A program made the translations under genes and the position numbers. Below are positions 14,501-27,800 of a stretch of DNA of 64,000 bases, in pieces; position 1 is the stretch's first letter, and the number at the start of each line of letters is the position of its first letter. Under the pieces are notes generated by a model that saw only the letters and a program-made list of their open reading frames with translations, was not told the origin of the DNA and ran no database searches. The stretch spans positions 1,334,209 to 1,398,208 of the forward strand of contig JACBWW010000021.1 of NCBI GenBank assembly GCA_020086605.1, in the 5' to 3' direction. Source of the stretch: Lanius collurio (lineage: Eukaryota > Chordata > Aves > Passeriformes > Laniidae).

Positions 14501-17190
14501 GCATAAGCATGTCCAGCTGCTGCTTCTGCACTGCTTTAGAGAGTTCTCTGGACTCATTACTCTTGTGAACTTTGAAGGTTAAAGATGTCAAAGGTAATCA
14601 GTGAGTGTTAGAGGCTTTAATATTATTGCATAAGTACTCTACAAACATAACACACATGTAACTCACAAAGCACATGGTGACAACTTCCAAAATTAACCAG
14701 AAAAGGAAAGCACTGTTTTTCCAGGAGTGATTTGGTCTGCCATCAGGCATACTCCAGAGCAGAAAGGTGGCTTTTCACTTATCTGTAATAATTCATATTT
14801 TAATCATGAAAGCTCTCATCCATTGCTATATTACTGTTATTAACATTGTCCCAGTGCTATGAGTGGCAAATCTCTGGAACACTTGGCGGGGGTTGGAGCA
14901 GATTCTGATGGGATAACGTACAGCATCATCATTTGAAACCCTAAAGGAGTGTTATTTACCTGATTTGGTAACATCCACAGCTGTTTTGCACAAGCTTGAT
15001 GGTGTTTTGCCTTGCCTGAAGACAGCTTATTACAAATACCTGTACAAATTGGTTAGAACCCATCTGGGAAGGCAAATACATCTACAGAAGTGCTGTAGGA
15101 AATAGACTTTATGATATGATTACCCACCTAGACACAGTCCATCCCTGTAGAGTAAGCCTCTGGATGAAAACTAGTTCTCCTGTATAAAGCATCTACTAAT
15201 CCAAAAAAAGCTTACTAAATTCCAAAGCTTTAGATTACAACAGACTAAATGTTCCACATACTCCTGCCCTTCCCACTAATTTGTACTAACACTTGTGAGC
15301 TCATCCAGCTGACAGTTGTTGGAACTACAGTGCCACAGTTTTGTTTTGCCTTGCAGATTTTAAATCAGGCTACACTACAGCACTGTGAAATGAAGCTGCA
15401 GCGATACAATTTAACCCAAAAACATTAGCCCCAGAATGACTGAGGCATCACATGTTTCTAATAGGACTGTTAGTGCACATGTAAGAAAAAATTCCAGGAA
15501 TGCAAAACGTTAGGTCCAGCACAGCTGTTCTAATGAGCTCATCTAGGTAGCAGTGAGTAGGGAAAACCAGGATTTTACCTGCAGGACCCTCTGGGTGTTT
15601 GCAGAAGTTACCTGTAAGGAGTTCCATTTTTCAACTGATCAGAAGCAATGTAAGCCTTGTTGCTGGTGACATGAGCCAGGACTTTGGTAGGTGTCATTAA
15701 CTTCATGCCTATAAGGGTCTAGGAAAAAGAAATTGCCATTAGTTGACATTTTCTGTAGCAATTTTCAATCAGAAAGGGACAGCTGTTCTGTTAGTAAGTC
15801 AGTCCTATGTGTTCTGAAATGTCATTTCAACTACATCACAATTACTGGGAACTAACTGTGCCCTTCCACCCAGAAGCACTTACTTCTGCAGCAAACTCCC
15901 TGTACCTGTACTTGTGTCATTAAGGAAGCTGGCTATACTCCGGGTTATTTCCACTTCGAAAGCTCCAGCATTTCTGACTGGTTCTTTCCTAATGCAGACA
16001 GGAGATGGAAACCACCATGATAAATCCACAGAAGGGGACTACCAGTTTCCCTGGACACTTGAACATCTTGCTTTCCTCATGCATCTGAGAGCTCTAATAC
16101 CCTACGGCATGCAAAGCATCACAGTACCAGTAACACCCCCCGGCCAGTTCAGTGAATGGCTCTCTGCCATGCCATTCCCAGGCTTTCACAGTGCATTAAC
16201 ATGCAAATCCACAATATCACATATGCTAATGTCTGCTAAAAAGGCTTTTCATTTCGGGACCTCAGCTTAATGAACAAATGGAATCCTGCAGCATCACTGT
16301 GGGGAAAACAATTGCAGTGCACAAGTGATGAAGGAAGACCTTGAGTGCTGTGTCACAATGAATGAACTCAAGAGGATAGCAAAGGAAGGAATATGAAAAC
16401 CAGCGGTGGTAATTCCTCCCTTCCACCTCAGCTTCAGCAGCATAACCAGAGCAATCAGTGCATGGTCTGTGACCCTTTGGCTCTGTGAGGGCCCACTGCT
16501 TTGGTGAAGCAATCCCAGCCTGTTTTGTTATACCCTGAGCTGCTGCTCGGCTCTCAAGCAACCAAGCAGCATAGATGATACAAGCACAGTGACTTCAGGG
16601 GCCATACATCTGTTCCTTCTACAAGCACCGCAACAGCCCAGGGCTGGGCTGGCAGATGGAAGATTTGCCTTTGGGGAGAAATAGGTCAGATATCAGAAAG
16701 TAACAACTGAGAAACAGATGCAGTCTTTCTTCCCCATCACAGTGGTACTTTGCTTGAACACACCCTTATTAACTGAAGGCTCAGCTCTGTGACAGCAATT
16801 CCCTGTACCTTATGAGAGACAATCTTGCCCAGCAGGCTCAAGAGTGTAGCAAGGTCTCTGAGGTACAAGCCTCTGACAAGGTACACGACAAGCACACTGT
16901 CGTGAGAAGCACAAAGTGCAAGGCTCGGAATAAAGACTTTACTTGGGACACACTGCCTGGGATTTCTGACCATCACAAGAGAACAATTTTCCAAGGTCTC
17001 TTTTCTACATGCTGTTGATTAAACATGAGAAAAACAGAGAAATGGTATTATATTTTCATGCAGTTAATGTATTTACAGGTATTCACTAGGACTGCACTGG
17101 TATTTTAAGTCAAATAGATTTCCCCACCATGACCATTCTGTTTGTCTTACTGAAACCATTCAAAATGGCCCTCAGGTCCCACACTATTTA
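8543..17190. other. Gene-free flank, right part
   Basis: No coding exon is recognised. The longest open frame is 11710-12213 (+), 167 codons. Its translation is rich in Ser, Pro, Cys and Trp, has no domain I know, and coincides with a locally GC-richer patch where stop codons are rarer. I treat it as chance. A poly-A run sits near 10250-10264. A non-coding RNA or distal enhancer cannot be excluded from sequence alone. Confidence 0.55.
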
Positions 17191-17562
17191 GAATCATAGA
17201 ATAATTTCAGTTGGAAGGGACTTTTAAAGGTCATCTAGTCCAATTCAACCCTGCAATGAGCAGGGACATCTCCAACTAGACTAAGTTGCTCAGAGCCCCA
17301 TCCAATCTGTTTCCTTGGATGGGGCCTCTACCATCTACCACTTCTCTGGGCAACCAGTTCCAGTGTTTCAACATCCTCATTAACAATTTATTTCTTATAT
17401 TTGGACTGAATCCCCTTCTTTTAGTTTAAAAACATTGCCCCTTGCCCTATTAAAACATCTGTCCTTATCTTTCTTGTAAGCCCCTTTAAGTATTCAAAGG
17501 CCACAGTAAGATCTCCCCAGAGCCTTTTCTTCTCCAGGCTAAACAGTCTCAATTTAAACCAA
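17191..17562 (-). mobile_element. CR1 LINE 3' fragment
   Basis: The plus strand reads as the reverse complement of the 3' end of an avian CR1 (chicken repeat 1) retroposon. It opens with the terminal ATTCTATGATT-like motif seen in reverse at 17191-17202, then TTGGAAGGGACTTT, a degraded GTCATCTAGTCCAA stretch, CAGAGCCCCATCCAATCTG, CTTCTCTGGGCAACCAGTTCC, and finally CTTTTCTTCTCCAGGCT near 17523-17539. About 370 bp remain. This is a typical 5'-truncated insertion with many substitutions and no intact reverse transcriptase. It lies about 1.2 kb upstream of CHRNB4. The exact subfamily needs a repeat library search. Confidence 0.9.
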
Positions 17563-18500
17563 TTCTAGCTAATGGATAGAGAATAAGAGAGAAAAGGAGG
17601 TGATGAAAGCAGAAAAAGAAGACTGAAAATAACAAGCAGTACCTTGCACAGATGACCTCTGATACCAGGCTCAACTTACTAATTACAATTTGCAGCAAAC
17701 CCAGCACATTTATGTTGGTATGTTTAACAATAAAGCAACAGTGTGCTGCAAAATTTTTTTGAGTACACAGAAGTCATCAACCATAATTCCACTACACAGT
17801 CCACAGAACTTTTTATCATCTGAGACATTTGCATAGCACTAAATACAATAAATGCACCTCTAAACAAAATTGATTACATATATATGTAGAAAAGTTTAGA
17901 AGTTTCAGGGGATCAAAGTTGGTTTTTTTCATGGACTTCAGCCTGTCCTACAGTGCTTGCAAAGGGCATATAAGATCTTCCCCCATTCCTTCTACACAAA
18001 TCTTCCCATGGCAAGTCGCAAAACACATGACACTCCACACTCTGCTAAACCCTTCAGCTCTAGAAGATGAATTCCACAGAATTTCTCTAATGCTCTTCTG
18101 GAGTGTCTTTATATGTACTGCTACTTCACCACAGATTGCTTTATCTTTAAAAAATCCTATCAGATGCTAATGACAACAAATTTTCTGTTCCTCTCTTGGT
18201 GCTGTCAAAAATTCTTTGGAGCTCTGGTTTAAAGAGATCACACGTGTGGGCCTTGGAGTGCAAAAGGGTTGGCAGTAGGTAATAAACTTTCTCCCTTGAC
18301 ACACAGAAAATAACCCTCTGCTGAGGCTATAATTTATTGACACTAAGAGCTTATCTGGCACAAAGTTATAACCAGCTCTTCCCACACAGCTATTCCCACC
18401 CATTGCACTCATTAATCAGAAGGCCTTTTAAATGTTATCTAGGAGCAAGAATTAAGCTGTTGTCTCTCGCACATCATGTCCCTTAGCTTGCTCTTTCATT
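17563..18500. other. Spacer upstream of CHRNB4
   Basis: This is AT-rich DNA between the CR1 fragment and the putative CHRNB4 promoter. No exon, repeat or RNA gene is recognised. The open frames at 17919-18170 (+) and 18167-18412 (-) have no recognisable content. Confidence 0.5.
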
Positions 18501-18524
18501 TCCTCTTTTTCAACATTATCACAT

Positions 18525-18782
18525 TATGTTCCCTCTTCTTATTTGCTTTTCCTCTTTGCAAAGCTCTTTAAACAGCTGCAAAGGGGGAGGGACCACTATG
18601 CTCACGAAAATTCCACTTTGCAGAACGCTTCTATCAGGTCCCACTGTCTGTCTCTTTCCAAGATTCAGGTTTGCTTTTACATCTCTTCTCTCCTCTTGTG
18701 CATCCCTGAAAACAGAGCCTACTGCCAGCTGTCTGAGCTGAAGAACAGTAATCCACCTCTCCTTGTTTCTGCCAGGAGGAAA
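18525..18782 (+). promoter_or_regulatory. CHRNB4: Putative CHRNB4 promoter / 5' UTR
   Basis: These 250 bases precede the start codon and are not CpG-rich, unlike the CHRNA5 5' end. They contain an E-box (CAGCTG, 18573-18578) followed directly by a G-rich box (AAGGGGGAGGGACC, 18581-18594). Mammalian CHRNB4 promoters are known to use a CT/CA-type Sp1/Sp3 box and an E-box, so the pair is plausible. The assignment is inference, and the transcription start is not determined. No in-frame ATG lies between the preceding stop codon and 18783, although the frame is open upstream. Confidence 0.35.
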
Positions 18783-18828
18783 ATGTACACCCTCGTTCTC
18801 TTTGTGGTGGGCTCCTTTTGTCTGAACG
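18783..18828 (+). CDS. CHRNB4: CHRNB4 coding exon 1 (signal peptide)
   Basis: It encodes [15 protein letters not shown] plus the first base of the next codon. This is a hydrophobic signal-peptide core, followed by donor GTAAGT. The ATG at 18783 is the first in this frame. The frame is open upstream but only with non-ATG codons. Phase 1 at the junction matches the other two genes of the cluster. Confidence 0.85.
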
Positions 18829-21800
18829 GTAAGTGACCTTTTCTTTCACATACAGTTTCTGAGCAGTGAGAGCTTTTGGGGGTAGGAGGTAGGACAGCGA
18901 CATGAGCTCGCACACAATTTGTAACCATCACCTCAGGAGGTTGCTGACTTTAGGAGGATGTATAAAATTGCTTATTTTAGTGTTGTTTTGGGCTTGTTTG
19001 ATATCAGCAAATGCCCTACGATGGATATGGATAGACAGTTAAGTTGGATATAAAATTACATAACTGTAGGAGATGACAGTGATAATCACTAAATAATATC
19101 CCTTTAGATGCTCCCAGGATCATCTGTGATAGGAAAAGCAAATACTGTGCTGGAGGTGAAAAAATGAACCATGACATGATCCATAAATAAGACAGATCTC
19201 ATCCCTCCACCATTATTTGCTCAAGTTCCTATATTTTGCAAAGTTCATACTTGCAATTTTTTTTAATTAGAATGTAAACAGTTTAAATTAAGTTGTCATA
19301 TGTAAATATATGCTACAAAAAGCAAATGCACTTCAGGAATGTTTCCTTCAGTCTGTCAGGATTTCTTGGATATGTTTTAGCCAACATGAACAGCCTGACA
19401 GCAGCATGAAATAGTGCATTTACCATGGGAGCTTCTTCCCATGGAGAGGCTCCACTGAAGTGTTCCGAGAGAAACTGGCTGAAATTGAACCAAGACAAGA
19501 TCACACAATTCCCATTATCACATATTTCCCATTATTATTTCATACTTGTTTTGTTTCTTCAGTCTCTGAAAGGCAACTTTAAAAAACATTTGCTTTGTAA
19601 CAAAAGAAGAGTGAGGGCCCACTTTAGATTTTTAAACTATACACTTTTAAACCCCGGCGTATTTCCTTTTTTATTTGCATTAACTGCAATGTAAAAGTTA
19701 AAAGTCTTTAAAATACAGTAAATTCACTTCTAGTTCCACTGGAAAAATAAGCATTACAAAACAGTATGTCTTGTTCTAAGAGGTTATGAAAATGTTTTTG
19801 CTTGAGAGTATGTGGAGAAGTAACAACATCAGGAAGTCATTTCAGAGAAGATAACAGGACTGTTTCATTGCCGCTTCTCACTTGCTCTTTACTAATTACA
19901 GATGGGAATTTGGTATGTCACTTACTTGTGAGAGAGTAAAGAACTAAAATGGTAACACATGCTACAATATTACCTCTAAACAAATACTGTTTCAATGCTT
20001 ATTACAATAACTGAATTAAGGGAAACACAGAAAATATGCCTTATGTTAAATTTTGAAATGTAGACAGTGATAGTAGTGAACTTGCTTCTATCTCTCAGCA
20101 TTGCTCCTTATTCTTTTCTGTGGAAATCACTCCAACACATTTGTCATTACACTGAAAACAAACAGCATATGGCAGCATGTCTAGTTATTTCATTTTATGT
20201 ATTTAAATTAGACTGTAAAAAGGAAAGTCTCCACAGGGGAGTGACTGACATCTGTGGTTTAGTTTCTTCTGCTGTGGAATTGGAAGCATCTTGGTGCAAT
20301 TTTTTTTTAATGCTCATATTCCCACAGAGAAAACAAACTTACCGAGGAATGTGTACTGCAAGTTATGTGGCAATTGCTCTCTTTGTCAAGGAGCAGATGT
20401 GTAGCGTGTTCAGTGAAGCAAAAATAATTTCCCCAGCTCAGGATCCACCCCAATGGGCTTCATTTATTACTGCTTTCCATACACAAAAGTACTCCACCCC
20501 CAAATTAGGACTGTTTGATCATTGTTGTAAAAATCATTTGTCTAAAATCATCAGCCTACCCTCTGCAACATCTCTGCTATAACTGATTACTGCTATTTGA
20601 TAAAAAAAACAGTTTGTGGGGGAAACTGCACTTCATTTCTTCCAACCCTGAGAGGAAAAAGAGAAGTTTCAAAGGCCTGGCAACTGACACACAATGCACA
20701 AAAAGATGAAACTGGATGCCTGGTAATTTTGTTCTCATTAGGTGCCACCTGATTTAGATTGAGATTGTTAATGGAAAGTAGACTATAAAAATTATACAAG
20801 AATCACTCATTTTCCCCCAGTATTTACAGAGATTGGTTTTAACAAGTTTTAAGGCAGTGCAGGGCTGACATCTAGTGGTGTGTGATACAGGCTTCTGAGT
20901 GAGGTGACCAAGTAGCCCCTTTGATCTTTATTTCTGATTATTAAGTTACAAAGGCTAGGATGGAATGGCAATTTTTAAAAGGATTATCCCTAGTGAAGGA
21001 ATGCCTTCACTAAGAACAGCTAATAATTTCTCAAAGGGATTAATTGTTGAATAAATATTTTTTATAACTAAAGTCATGGCTTGTCATTAATCAGCATAAA
21101 GTTTATTAAAAGTCAGTACTTGGAAATCTGAGCTGTTCTCATCAGACATGCAGACCCCACAGTATGTTTCGATTTGCAGACCAGATGACTATGATTGCTG
21201 AACATGGGTTTAGGAGTAAAAACTAATTACAAATCCAGAATTAGCTTTCTGCAAATATTCTGGAGTTCCAACTTCTTACTCCCTGTTTAGCAAATACTCT
21301 CTGTGCTGGAATATTCACTGACAAAGGCAGCAACACAGCGAAAACATAGTTAACAATTCAAACAAGAACTTACCATCTTTGCTAACAGTATTCAGTGACC
21401 ACGAAATGAAACAAACCAATTGACAATTTATTTATATTCTAATTATAGCCATCTGTTTACGCCACTCATATATGCAACAGTGGGAATGTCTACTAAAAAA
21501 ATACCACAAACAAACCCAACATAAAACTCCACCAAACCACACAATAAAATAACTTCAACCAGGATTCTCTCTTTAACTACCACAGGACTTCTAAGCCATC
21601 CTTATAACTATACAAAGATTCATTCCTAGGATGTGGCCCACTTTTCTTCACAGTATCAAATTTAGCTTTTCCTTGATTGCTATAAACAAAAAACCCACCC
21701 CAGAATCTGAAGCTTAGACTCAGCACAGCTCTGGCTTGATAAGCTTTTGATTAGGCACCTTGCATGGACAACAAATGTAATATTAAACTGTCACATGGTA

Positions 21801-24800
21801 TAGGGCTTTTATAATGACTTGCAGGGAGGTATAAAGCAAGTGTGAATCCAAAAACAAAGTGACCCAACAAACACAGATACATTCAAATTTGTTGTCCCAA
21901 ATGCTTTGCAAGGTATTTGAAAAGCCTATTCTGAAGAAGAATGTTATAGTTAAGTAATTGTGAAAAAACCTGGGCTACCAGGCCACAGCACATCCTGGTC
22001 TTACAAGAATTAAATCAAATCTGGTGTTTACCTCAGCCTTTCCACAGAGCTTGAGTAAAAGTTGTTCATAGATGTGAAATCTGTGTTTGAGAATCTTTCC
22101 TCCACTTTCTCACTGGATCAGAAACAAGACAGTCTTAAGGTAATTTTTTTAACCTGAGTTGGATTTAGAAGAATTTCAGGTTTCAAGAGAGACTTTTTCA
22201 GCCTAGCAGCTTACAGCTCAGTTCACAAGGAAATTTGGCACCTTCCACAAACTTTGGCTGCTTATTTGATCCTGGCCTTTTGATGTCTGCCTTTCCCCAG
22301 ATTTCAAAGATATGCTACAACATAAAAAAAACCCAGAACAAATTAATGTACCACAAATTTAAAATACTTGCATGGCCAATGTTTTTTTACTGTGTGGAAC
22401 TGCTCTGGGAAGTAATGAAGTAAGTATGCTGTAAGGACACTGCCCTCATTTCTGCAATATCTAGAGTTGAATTAGAGGAGCTGAATTAGGTGACCTTTTC
22501 TACGGAAGAATCATTTTATCAATTGCATTAGAACCTGCTTTCACTAACACTGTAATTTCATCAGCATCACAACACAGAACTGCCTGACACACAGCCCTGT
22601 GTCTCTGGGTCAGTTCTGTTGGCAGGATGTTTACCAGGACCTTGCTCATCAGTATTATCAGGTGGTCAATAGTGGTCTGAGAAGTCCACTGGGATGACTT
22701 TAAAAAGCACACAAAGAACATGAGAACAGAATAAACTACCCTGGGGTTGTGCCAGAAGCTATTCTGCTCCATGGGGAATGTTCAGGCTTGTTTGATAGCA
22801 ACCTGTAGATACTATATTTTGTAGTCACTGGACTCTAGCTTTGGCAATCAAATCAAAGAGTTACAGTATTTCTGCTAGTCCACAAGTCAGGTTTTACTTC
22901 CACATAAAATAAGGCTAACATACTGCCTTAGGTTTTCAAATTTTGAAATAGAAACATCACTAGCTACCAGAGAATCCTCAGTCATTAAAAAATCCTTTAT
23001 GACTCCTGCAGCTTATCCCCTGTTTTTTTCTACATAAATCAGAGTTTTTAAATTTGTATGTGTACCTGCAACTCTGTCTCCAACTCTGTCTCCTACAGCA
23101 CTAAAGAGAGAAGTCACAGATGGACCCCCTGCCTTTGGATCATAGAATAAATCTTTGCTTGCTATTAAGAGGGTAGTTTGCTCCCAGTTTCTACTTCTGA
23201 GTGTAATCCCCAAATTATCTATCAATTTGAGTTTCACATTTTATTGCAAAAATGCCCCAAAGGGTTCTGATTGATCTGCTTTCATCTGTGCTCTGTGAAA
23301 GACAGTCAACTTCAGCAGAGCAGATATTGGAGCAAGCACCATATCCTCCTGTTCACACAAGCCTACAGTCTTCAGAAAATCAAAAGCTGTCATTATTTCC
23401 CAGAGATGGTCTGATGCACAGATATTCTGTGATCCCTGTATCACGTCACTTTAGTCTCCCTTCCATAATCCTGTTTTGTGATGCTTTACAGGAAGCATGG
23501 CAGCAGATGCTGAAGAAAAACTAATGAACCACCTACTGAGTCCTGACAGATACAATAAGTTAATTCGACCAGCTGTCAACTCCTCCCAGTTGGTATCTAT
23601 AGAACTGCAGGTTTCCCTGGCACAGCTCATCAGTGTGGTAAGTTCAAATTAGGCTATGCCTTTAAATTCGATACTACCTGCACAGCACTCTAAGTAAAAG
23701 TGATATTGGTATTGCTACATCTCTGTTCATTTCTCATTTGTGTAATACTATTAATAAGCAGAGCTCATACATGCAATTTACTGGTTTTATACCTCACAAT
23801 GGAGCTACAACAGGGAAATCAGTCTATGCCTAAGCATTGAAGGACAGGACCAGATCTTCATCCAATAAAATTCCATCTAGCTAAAATTCAAAATCATTCC
23901 ACTGATTTCAGTACAGCAACTGTAAGTTACACCAGGTCAGGACCTATCCTGGACTGTGCAGACCAGCAGTGTGCACTCCATCCACCATCAGTGGAATGCT
24001 AATCCACTTTCTTCTGAAGTGGTTCAATGGCCTGAAAATAAGTTACAAAGCCAGATCCAAATCACATGACATATCAGGCATATCAGCAAAGAACAGTGGA
24101 ATGTTGTAAAGAAAAACACACATTAGTTCTGGCTGGAATAGATTAACATTGTTAAACAATCCTCATGTAAGCAACTCTTCAAATTCAATAAAAATTATTT
24201 CAATGGGTCTGAAAGACATTTTCACCCACAAAGTTAGCATGTGTTTGATAGTTATTCCAAGGTATAAACACATTATTACTAAGAGAGGTTAACAACTGCA
24301 ATGGGAACGAGAGCCAGCATGTAAGTGGGAATAATTTTCTGAACTGGGGCTTTCAACCCTCTCCCTGGATGACAAAGAAGATACAGATGACTGCCTCTCT
24401 GTCAGACTTTGTGTGAGGGCTAGCGACTGCATGCTGCAAACTTTAAGAGACATAGAGAATTTATGTTCTGAAATTCAAGAGGAAATGAGAGAGACTGATG
24501 GAACAAAAGGGAAACTGTACAAACAGCTGAGGTTTCACACACATATGCAGACTGGATATAATATATACGGATACACATGGATGTATACATACATATACAT
24601 ACAGGATTTAATGTCACGTATACCAGATGATTCTAGTTCAAGTGTTCTCTCTCTCCTGGGGAACTCCACCTGGACACAGACATGCCTCCCTACATCCTGC
24701 ACTACCACCATGAGCACAGTGTCCCCTCAGACTGCAGATTCTGGGCATAAAAAGGGAGATGTCTTGCCCCAGAGGCCCCAGTGATCAACAATCTAAACAA

Positions 24801-27800
24801 GGTAGATGAATGGGCAGGGATCAGGAATAGCACAGCTCAGTCCCTATCCCTCTATAGCCTCACTCTTCAAGCAGAACACAAAATTAGGCATCTTGTAAGC
24901 TCTAACAATCTCAAGCATCTTCAGGATCAGAGAATTAACTCATTTCCCTGCAGAAATACTCCTGACAGATCTTCTGCAAGGTTTCTCTTCTGGACTGCTG
25001 TCATGAAGCAGAGCCTGCTAGCTGAGAGATTATATGGCAAACCTTATACCAACCTCACAAAACCTCCTGTAAGCCTCCTTGATGGTCAAATGTCCCTTCT
25101 GTTTCAAATCAAAGGTGGAGAAATGGGGTGGAGTTAGGAAACCAAGCTTGGTAATAATCATACTCCTGTCATAACTGTTGTTATTAAAAGGCATTTGGAA
25201 TTCTACATTTATGGGATTACTATTTACCATCAGTATGTGTACAAGACTCACCATCTTCCTCAGAGAAATGTCTGTCTTAAACTACACTAGACAAAATCAT
25301 GCTCAAAACCCCACCGAATAAATCTTATTACTGCAATAAAGTAAAACATTTTAGAGGCCAATTTTTGTCTCTGTCTTTCCCTGCAGAATGAACGGGAGCA
25401 GATCATGACTACGAATGTCTGGCTGAACCAGGTAACAAACCCACAGGGAAATGGCTCTTGCAACCCACAAATGTGACTGCTTTCACCCCATCAAATGATT
25501 GTTTTGTTAGTGCTGGTCAGGACACTCCATCACTACTGTACAATTCTTCTCTTAGGAGTGGATTGATTACCGGCTGGCTTGGAAGCCCTCTGACTATGAA
25601 GGAATAAATAAGCTGAGAATACCTGCAAAACACATCTGGTTGCCAGACATTGTGCTTTACAATAAGTAAGTAAAATGGGTGTAGTTTACACAGACAATGA
25701 ACAAAATTTTAACCAAGGAACAAGCATCAGAAACAATGAAGTAGGTCCGGTAAAATTTTAAAACTGAATTTTGTAACTTTTAGATAGTTTCAAGTGTATT
25801 GACTAGGCTACTAGGCTCAAAGATGATTTTAGTAGAATCAGTGCTCTGGTTAAAAAAATGCCAGTAGAGCTGGAAGATGTCTGCAGTGTGACCATGGCAA
25901 GGCTCACAACTGAGACAGATTTATATGAAAATAGACTGTATGGAAAGAATGGATTGTAAGAATAACTGCAGTTGCAAGAAGACATCTGGAATCCTATCAG
26001 ACATCTTAGTGTCTGAGATACCATTTCGTCTCCTTCTTTCCCCACTCCTTTTTCTACCACAGACCCCAGGCCATAAATCTGTTACAACATTCACACATAC
26101 CATAACTCATAACTGAAGTTCATATTCATGCAGAAAACCAAAATATATTCTATTTTTATAAAGCATTGAAAAAAATCCATTATATGAATACATAATCAAT
26201 CTGTCAACACTTGACCACGTTGCTTTATAGTAATGAGAAAAATAAAAACTTGTTGACAGATCATACCTCAGCTCCTCTTTCAAACAAACAGCTAACTGGC
26301 AATTTTGTTTTGCTTTGGTTTTAAGTCTCTGGAAAAACCTTGAAGTGGATGATAAACAGGGTTCTTCTGAAAAATAATCAAAACTTATATTTTTATGATA
26401 CTTTGAAAACCAATGAATTCATGGTCACATGATGATTTATGAACATATACAGATGGGCATCTCAGGAAGTATATATATAACTGAGTTAAGTCCTTGCAAT
26501 CCTACTACTGGAAATCAGATTTGATGCACCTTTAAAACTAGTGTATTAGTCACAAAATAATTCAGCCAGTGGATTAGGATGTACTCTGCCTGCTCAAAGC
26601 TTGTTCTGGTAAATTGTGCCTCTGCTCTCTACTTCTTTTTGCTACTGGCCAAGTGATACCATTTAATGGTTTGTAAGAATAGAAATAGTTTCAAAAGGTT
26701 TCTTAAATGCACAGGAACAAGCCTCACCGTGTTGTATTTCCACATTAGTACAAAGCTTCAATTAAATTTTAGCTAAAGGACAGCTCCATGTAACTTAGTG
26801 CTGCTGGAGCAGAGCTTCACAGGCATCAGTCAGTTCAAGGTGCTCAGGAAAACACCAAGCAGATCCCCATGCCCACAGCTCTGACTGTGGTCTGTGCAGA
26901 GGGCTCTGAGACTGCAGCCCAGCCTTTTCCCAAAACTGAGACAGGGCAGCCAGCATTAGAATCCACATATTCTCGGCCCAGGAGTCTGCCCAGCACACGG
27001 TATGGCACAATGGCAAAGCTAACTCAGGGAGCACAGATATGTGAGAACTAAGATACAATTTATTTCTCAAAAAAATAGCTGTTTTATTGACAATGAACTA
27101 ACCAGCCCTATTAGTGGCTGTAGCCACTCACTTCTTCATCTGGTTGTTTCACTGTCAGCATGAATTAGCTACAAAGGTCTCATCTCAGTGCCAGGGACTC
27201 ATTGCTTCACCCAGGTGAGCCCTTTCCAGAGCCAAACCTAACTGATTCAGACACATGTGCCAAGCTTTAGATATTTGTAGCATTTCCCTGCTTAGAAAAA
27301 AAAAATTGCCCTTAGCACTGAAATAACTCTATTTTCCATTATATCTTGTCAACAAACAAGAATACTACCTCAGGATACTTACTGGCTTAAACAGCCCTAC
27401 CTTGTTTGGCCAGAATATTGAGCAGGAGAAGATATTATTGATTGATAAGGATCTCCCTGAGTTAAAGGGCCCATCACAACACAGAAGACTCCCCTGGTGG
27501 AAGCTCAGCAGTTGGAAAAGATACAAAGCCAAGATTATCTGTGGGCACTAAGAACGCTGTGGCTTGTCTGTTCTGGTTTTGTAGTAAGTAAACATTAACT
27601 GGAGTGACGCAATGAACTATAACCAATATAATTACATTTCCTCTGCCTACACTCTCCCTGCATTTCTAACTAATGCTGCTCATCCTTATTTCCTTGTCCA
27701 AGTCATTTAGGAGTGTTGCTCTGTATTCTTAGCAGCGGCTGTGTTCCACATCAAAGCTACCTCCTTTTTCACATGGGATGATCTCATTCTTGCTCAGCCT

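Noticed and set aside
18543..18782. In-frame N-terminal extension of CHRNB4
   Set aside because: The open frame has no ATG upstream of 18783, and the 18783 start gives a proper signal peptide; an extension would bury it.
20067..20582. 171-codon open frame in CHRNB4 intron 1
   Set aside because: Lies wholly within an intron, has no domain and no flanking gene signals; chance length in 64 kb of sequence.
24555..24605. CATACATATA-like stretch as a microsatellite in CHRNB4 intron 2
   Set aside because: The pattern is irregular with no clean repeat unit; treated as AT/CA-rich low complexity.
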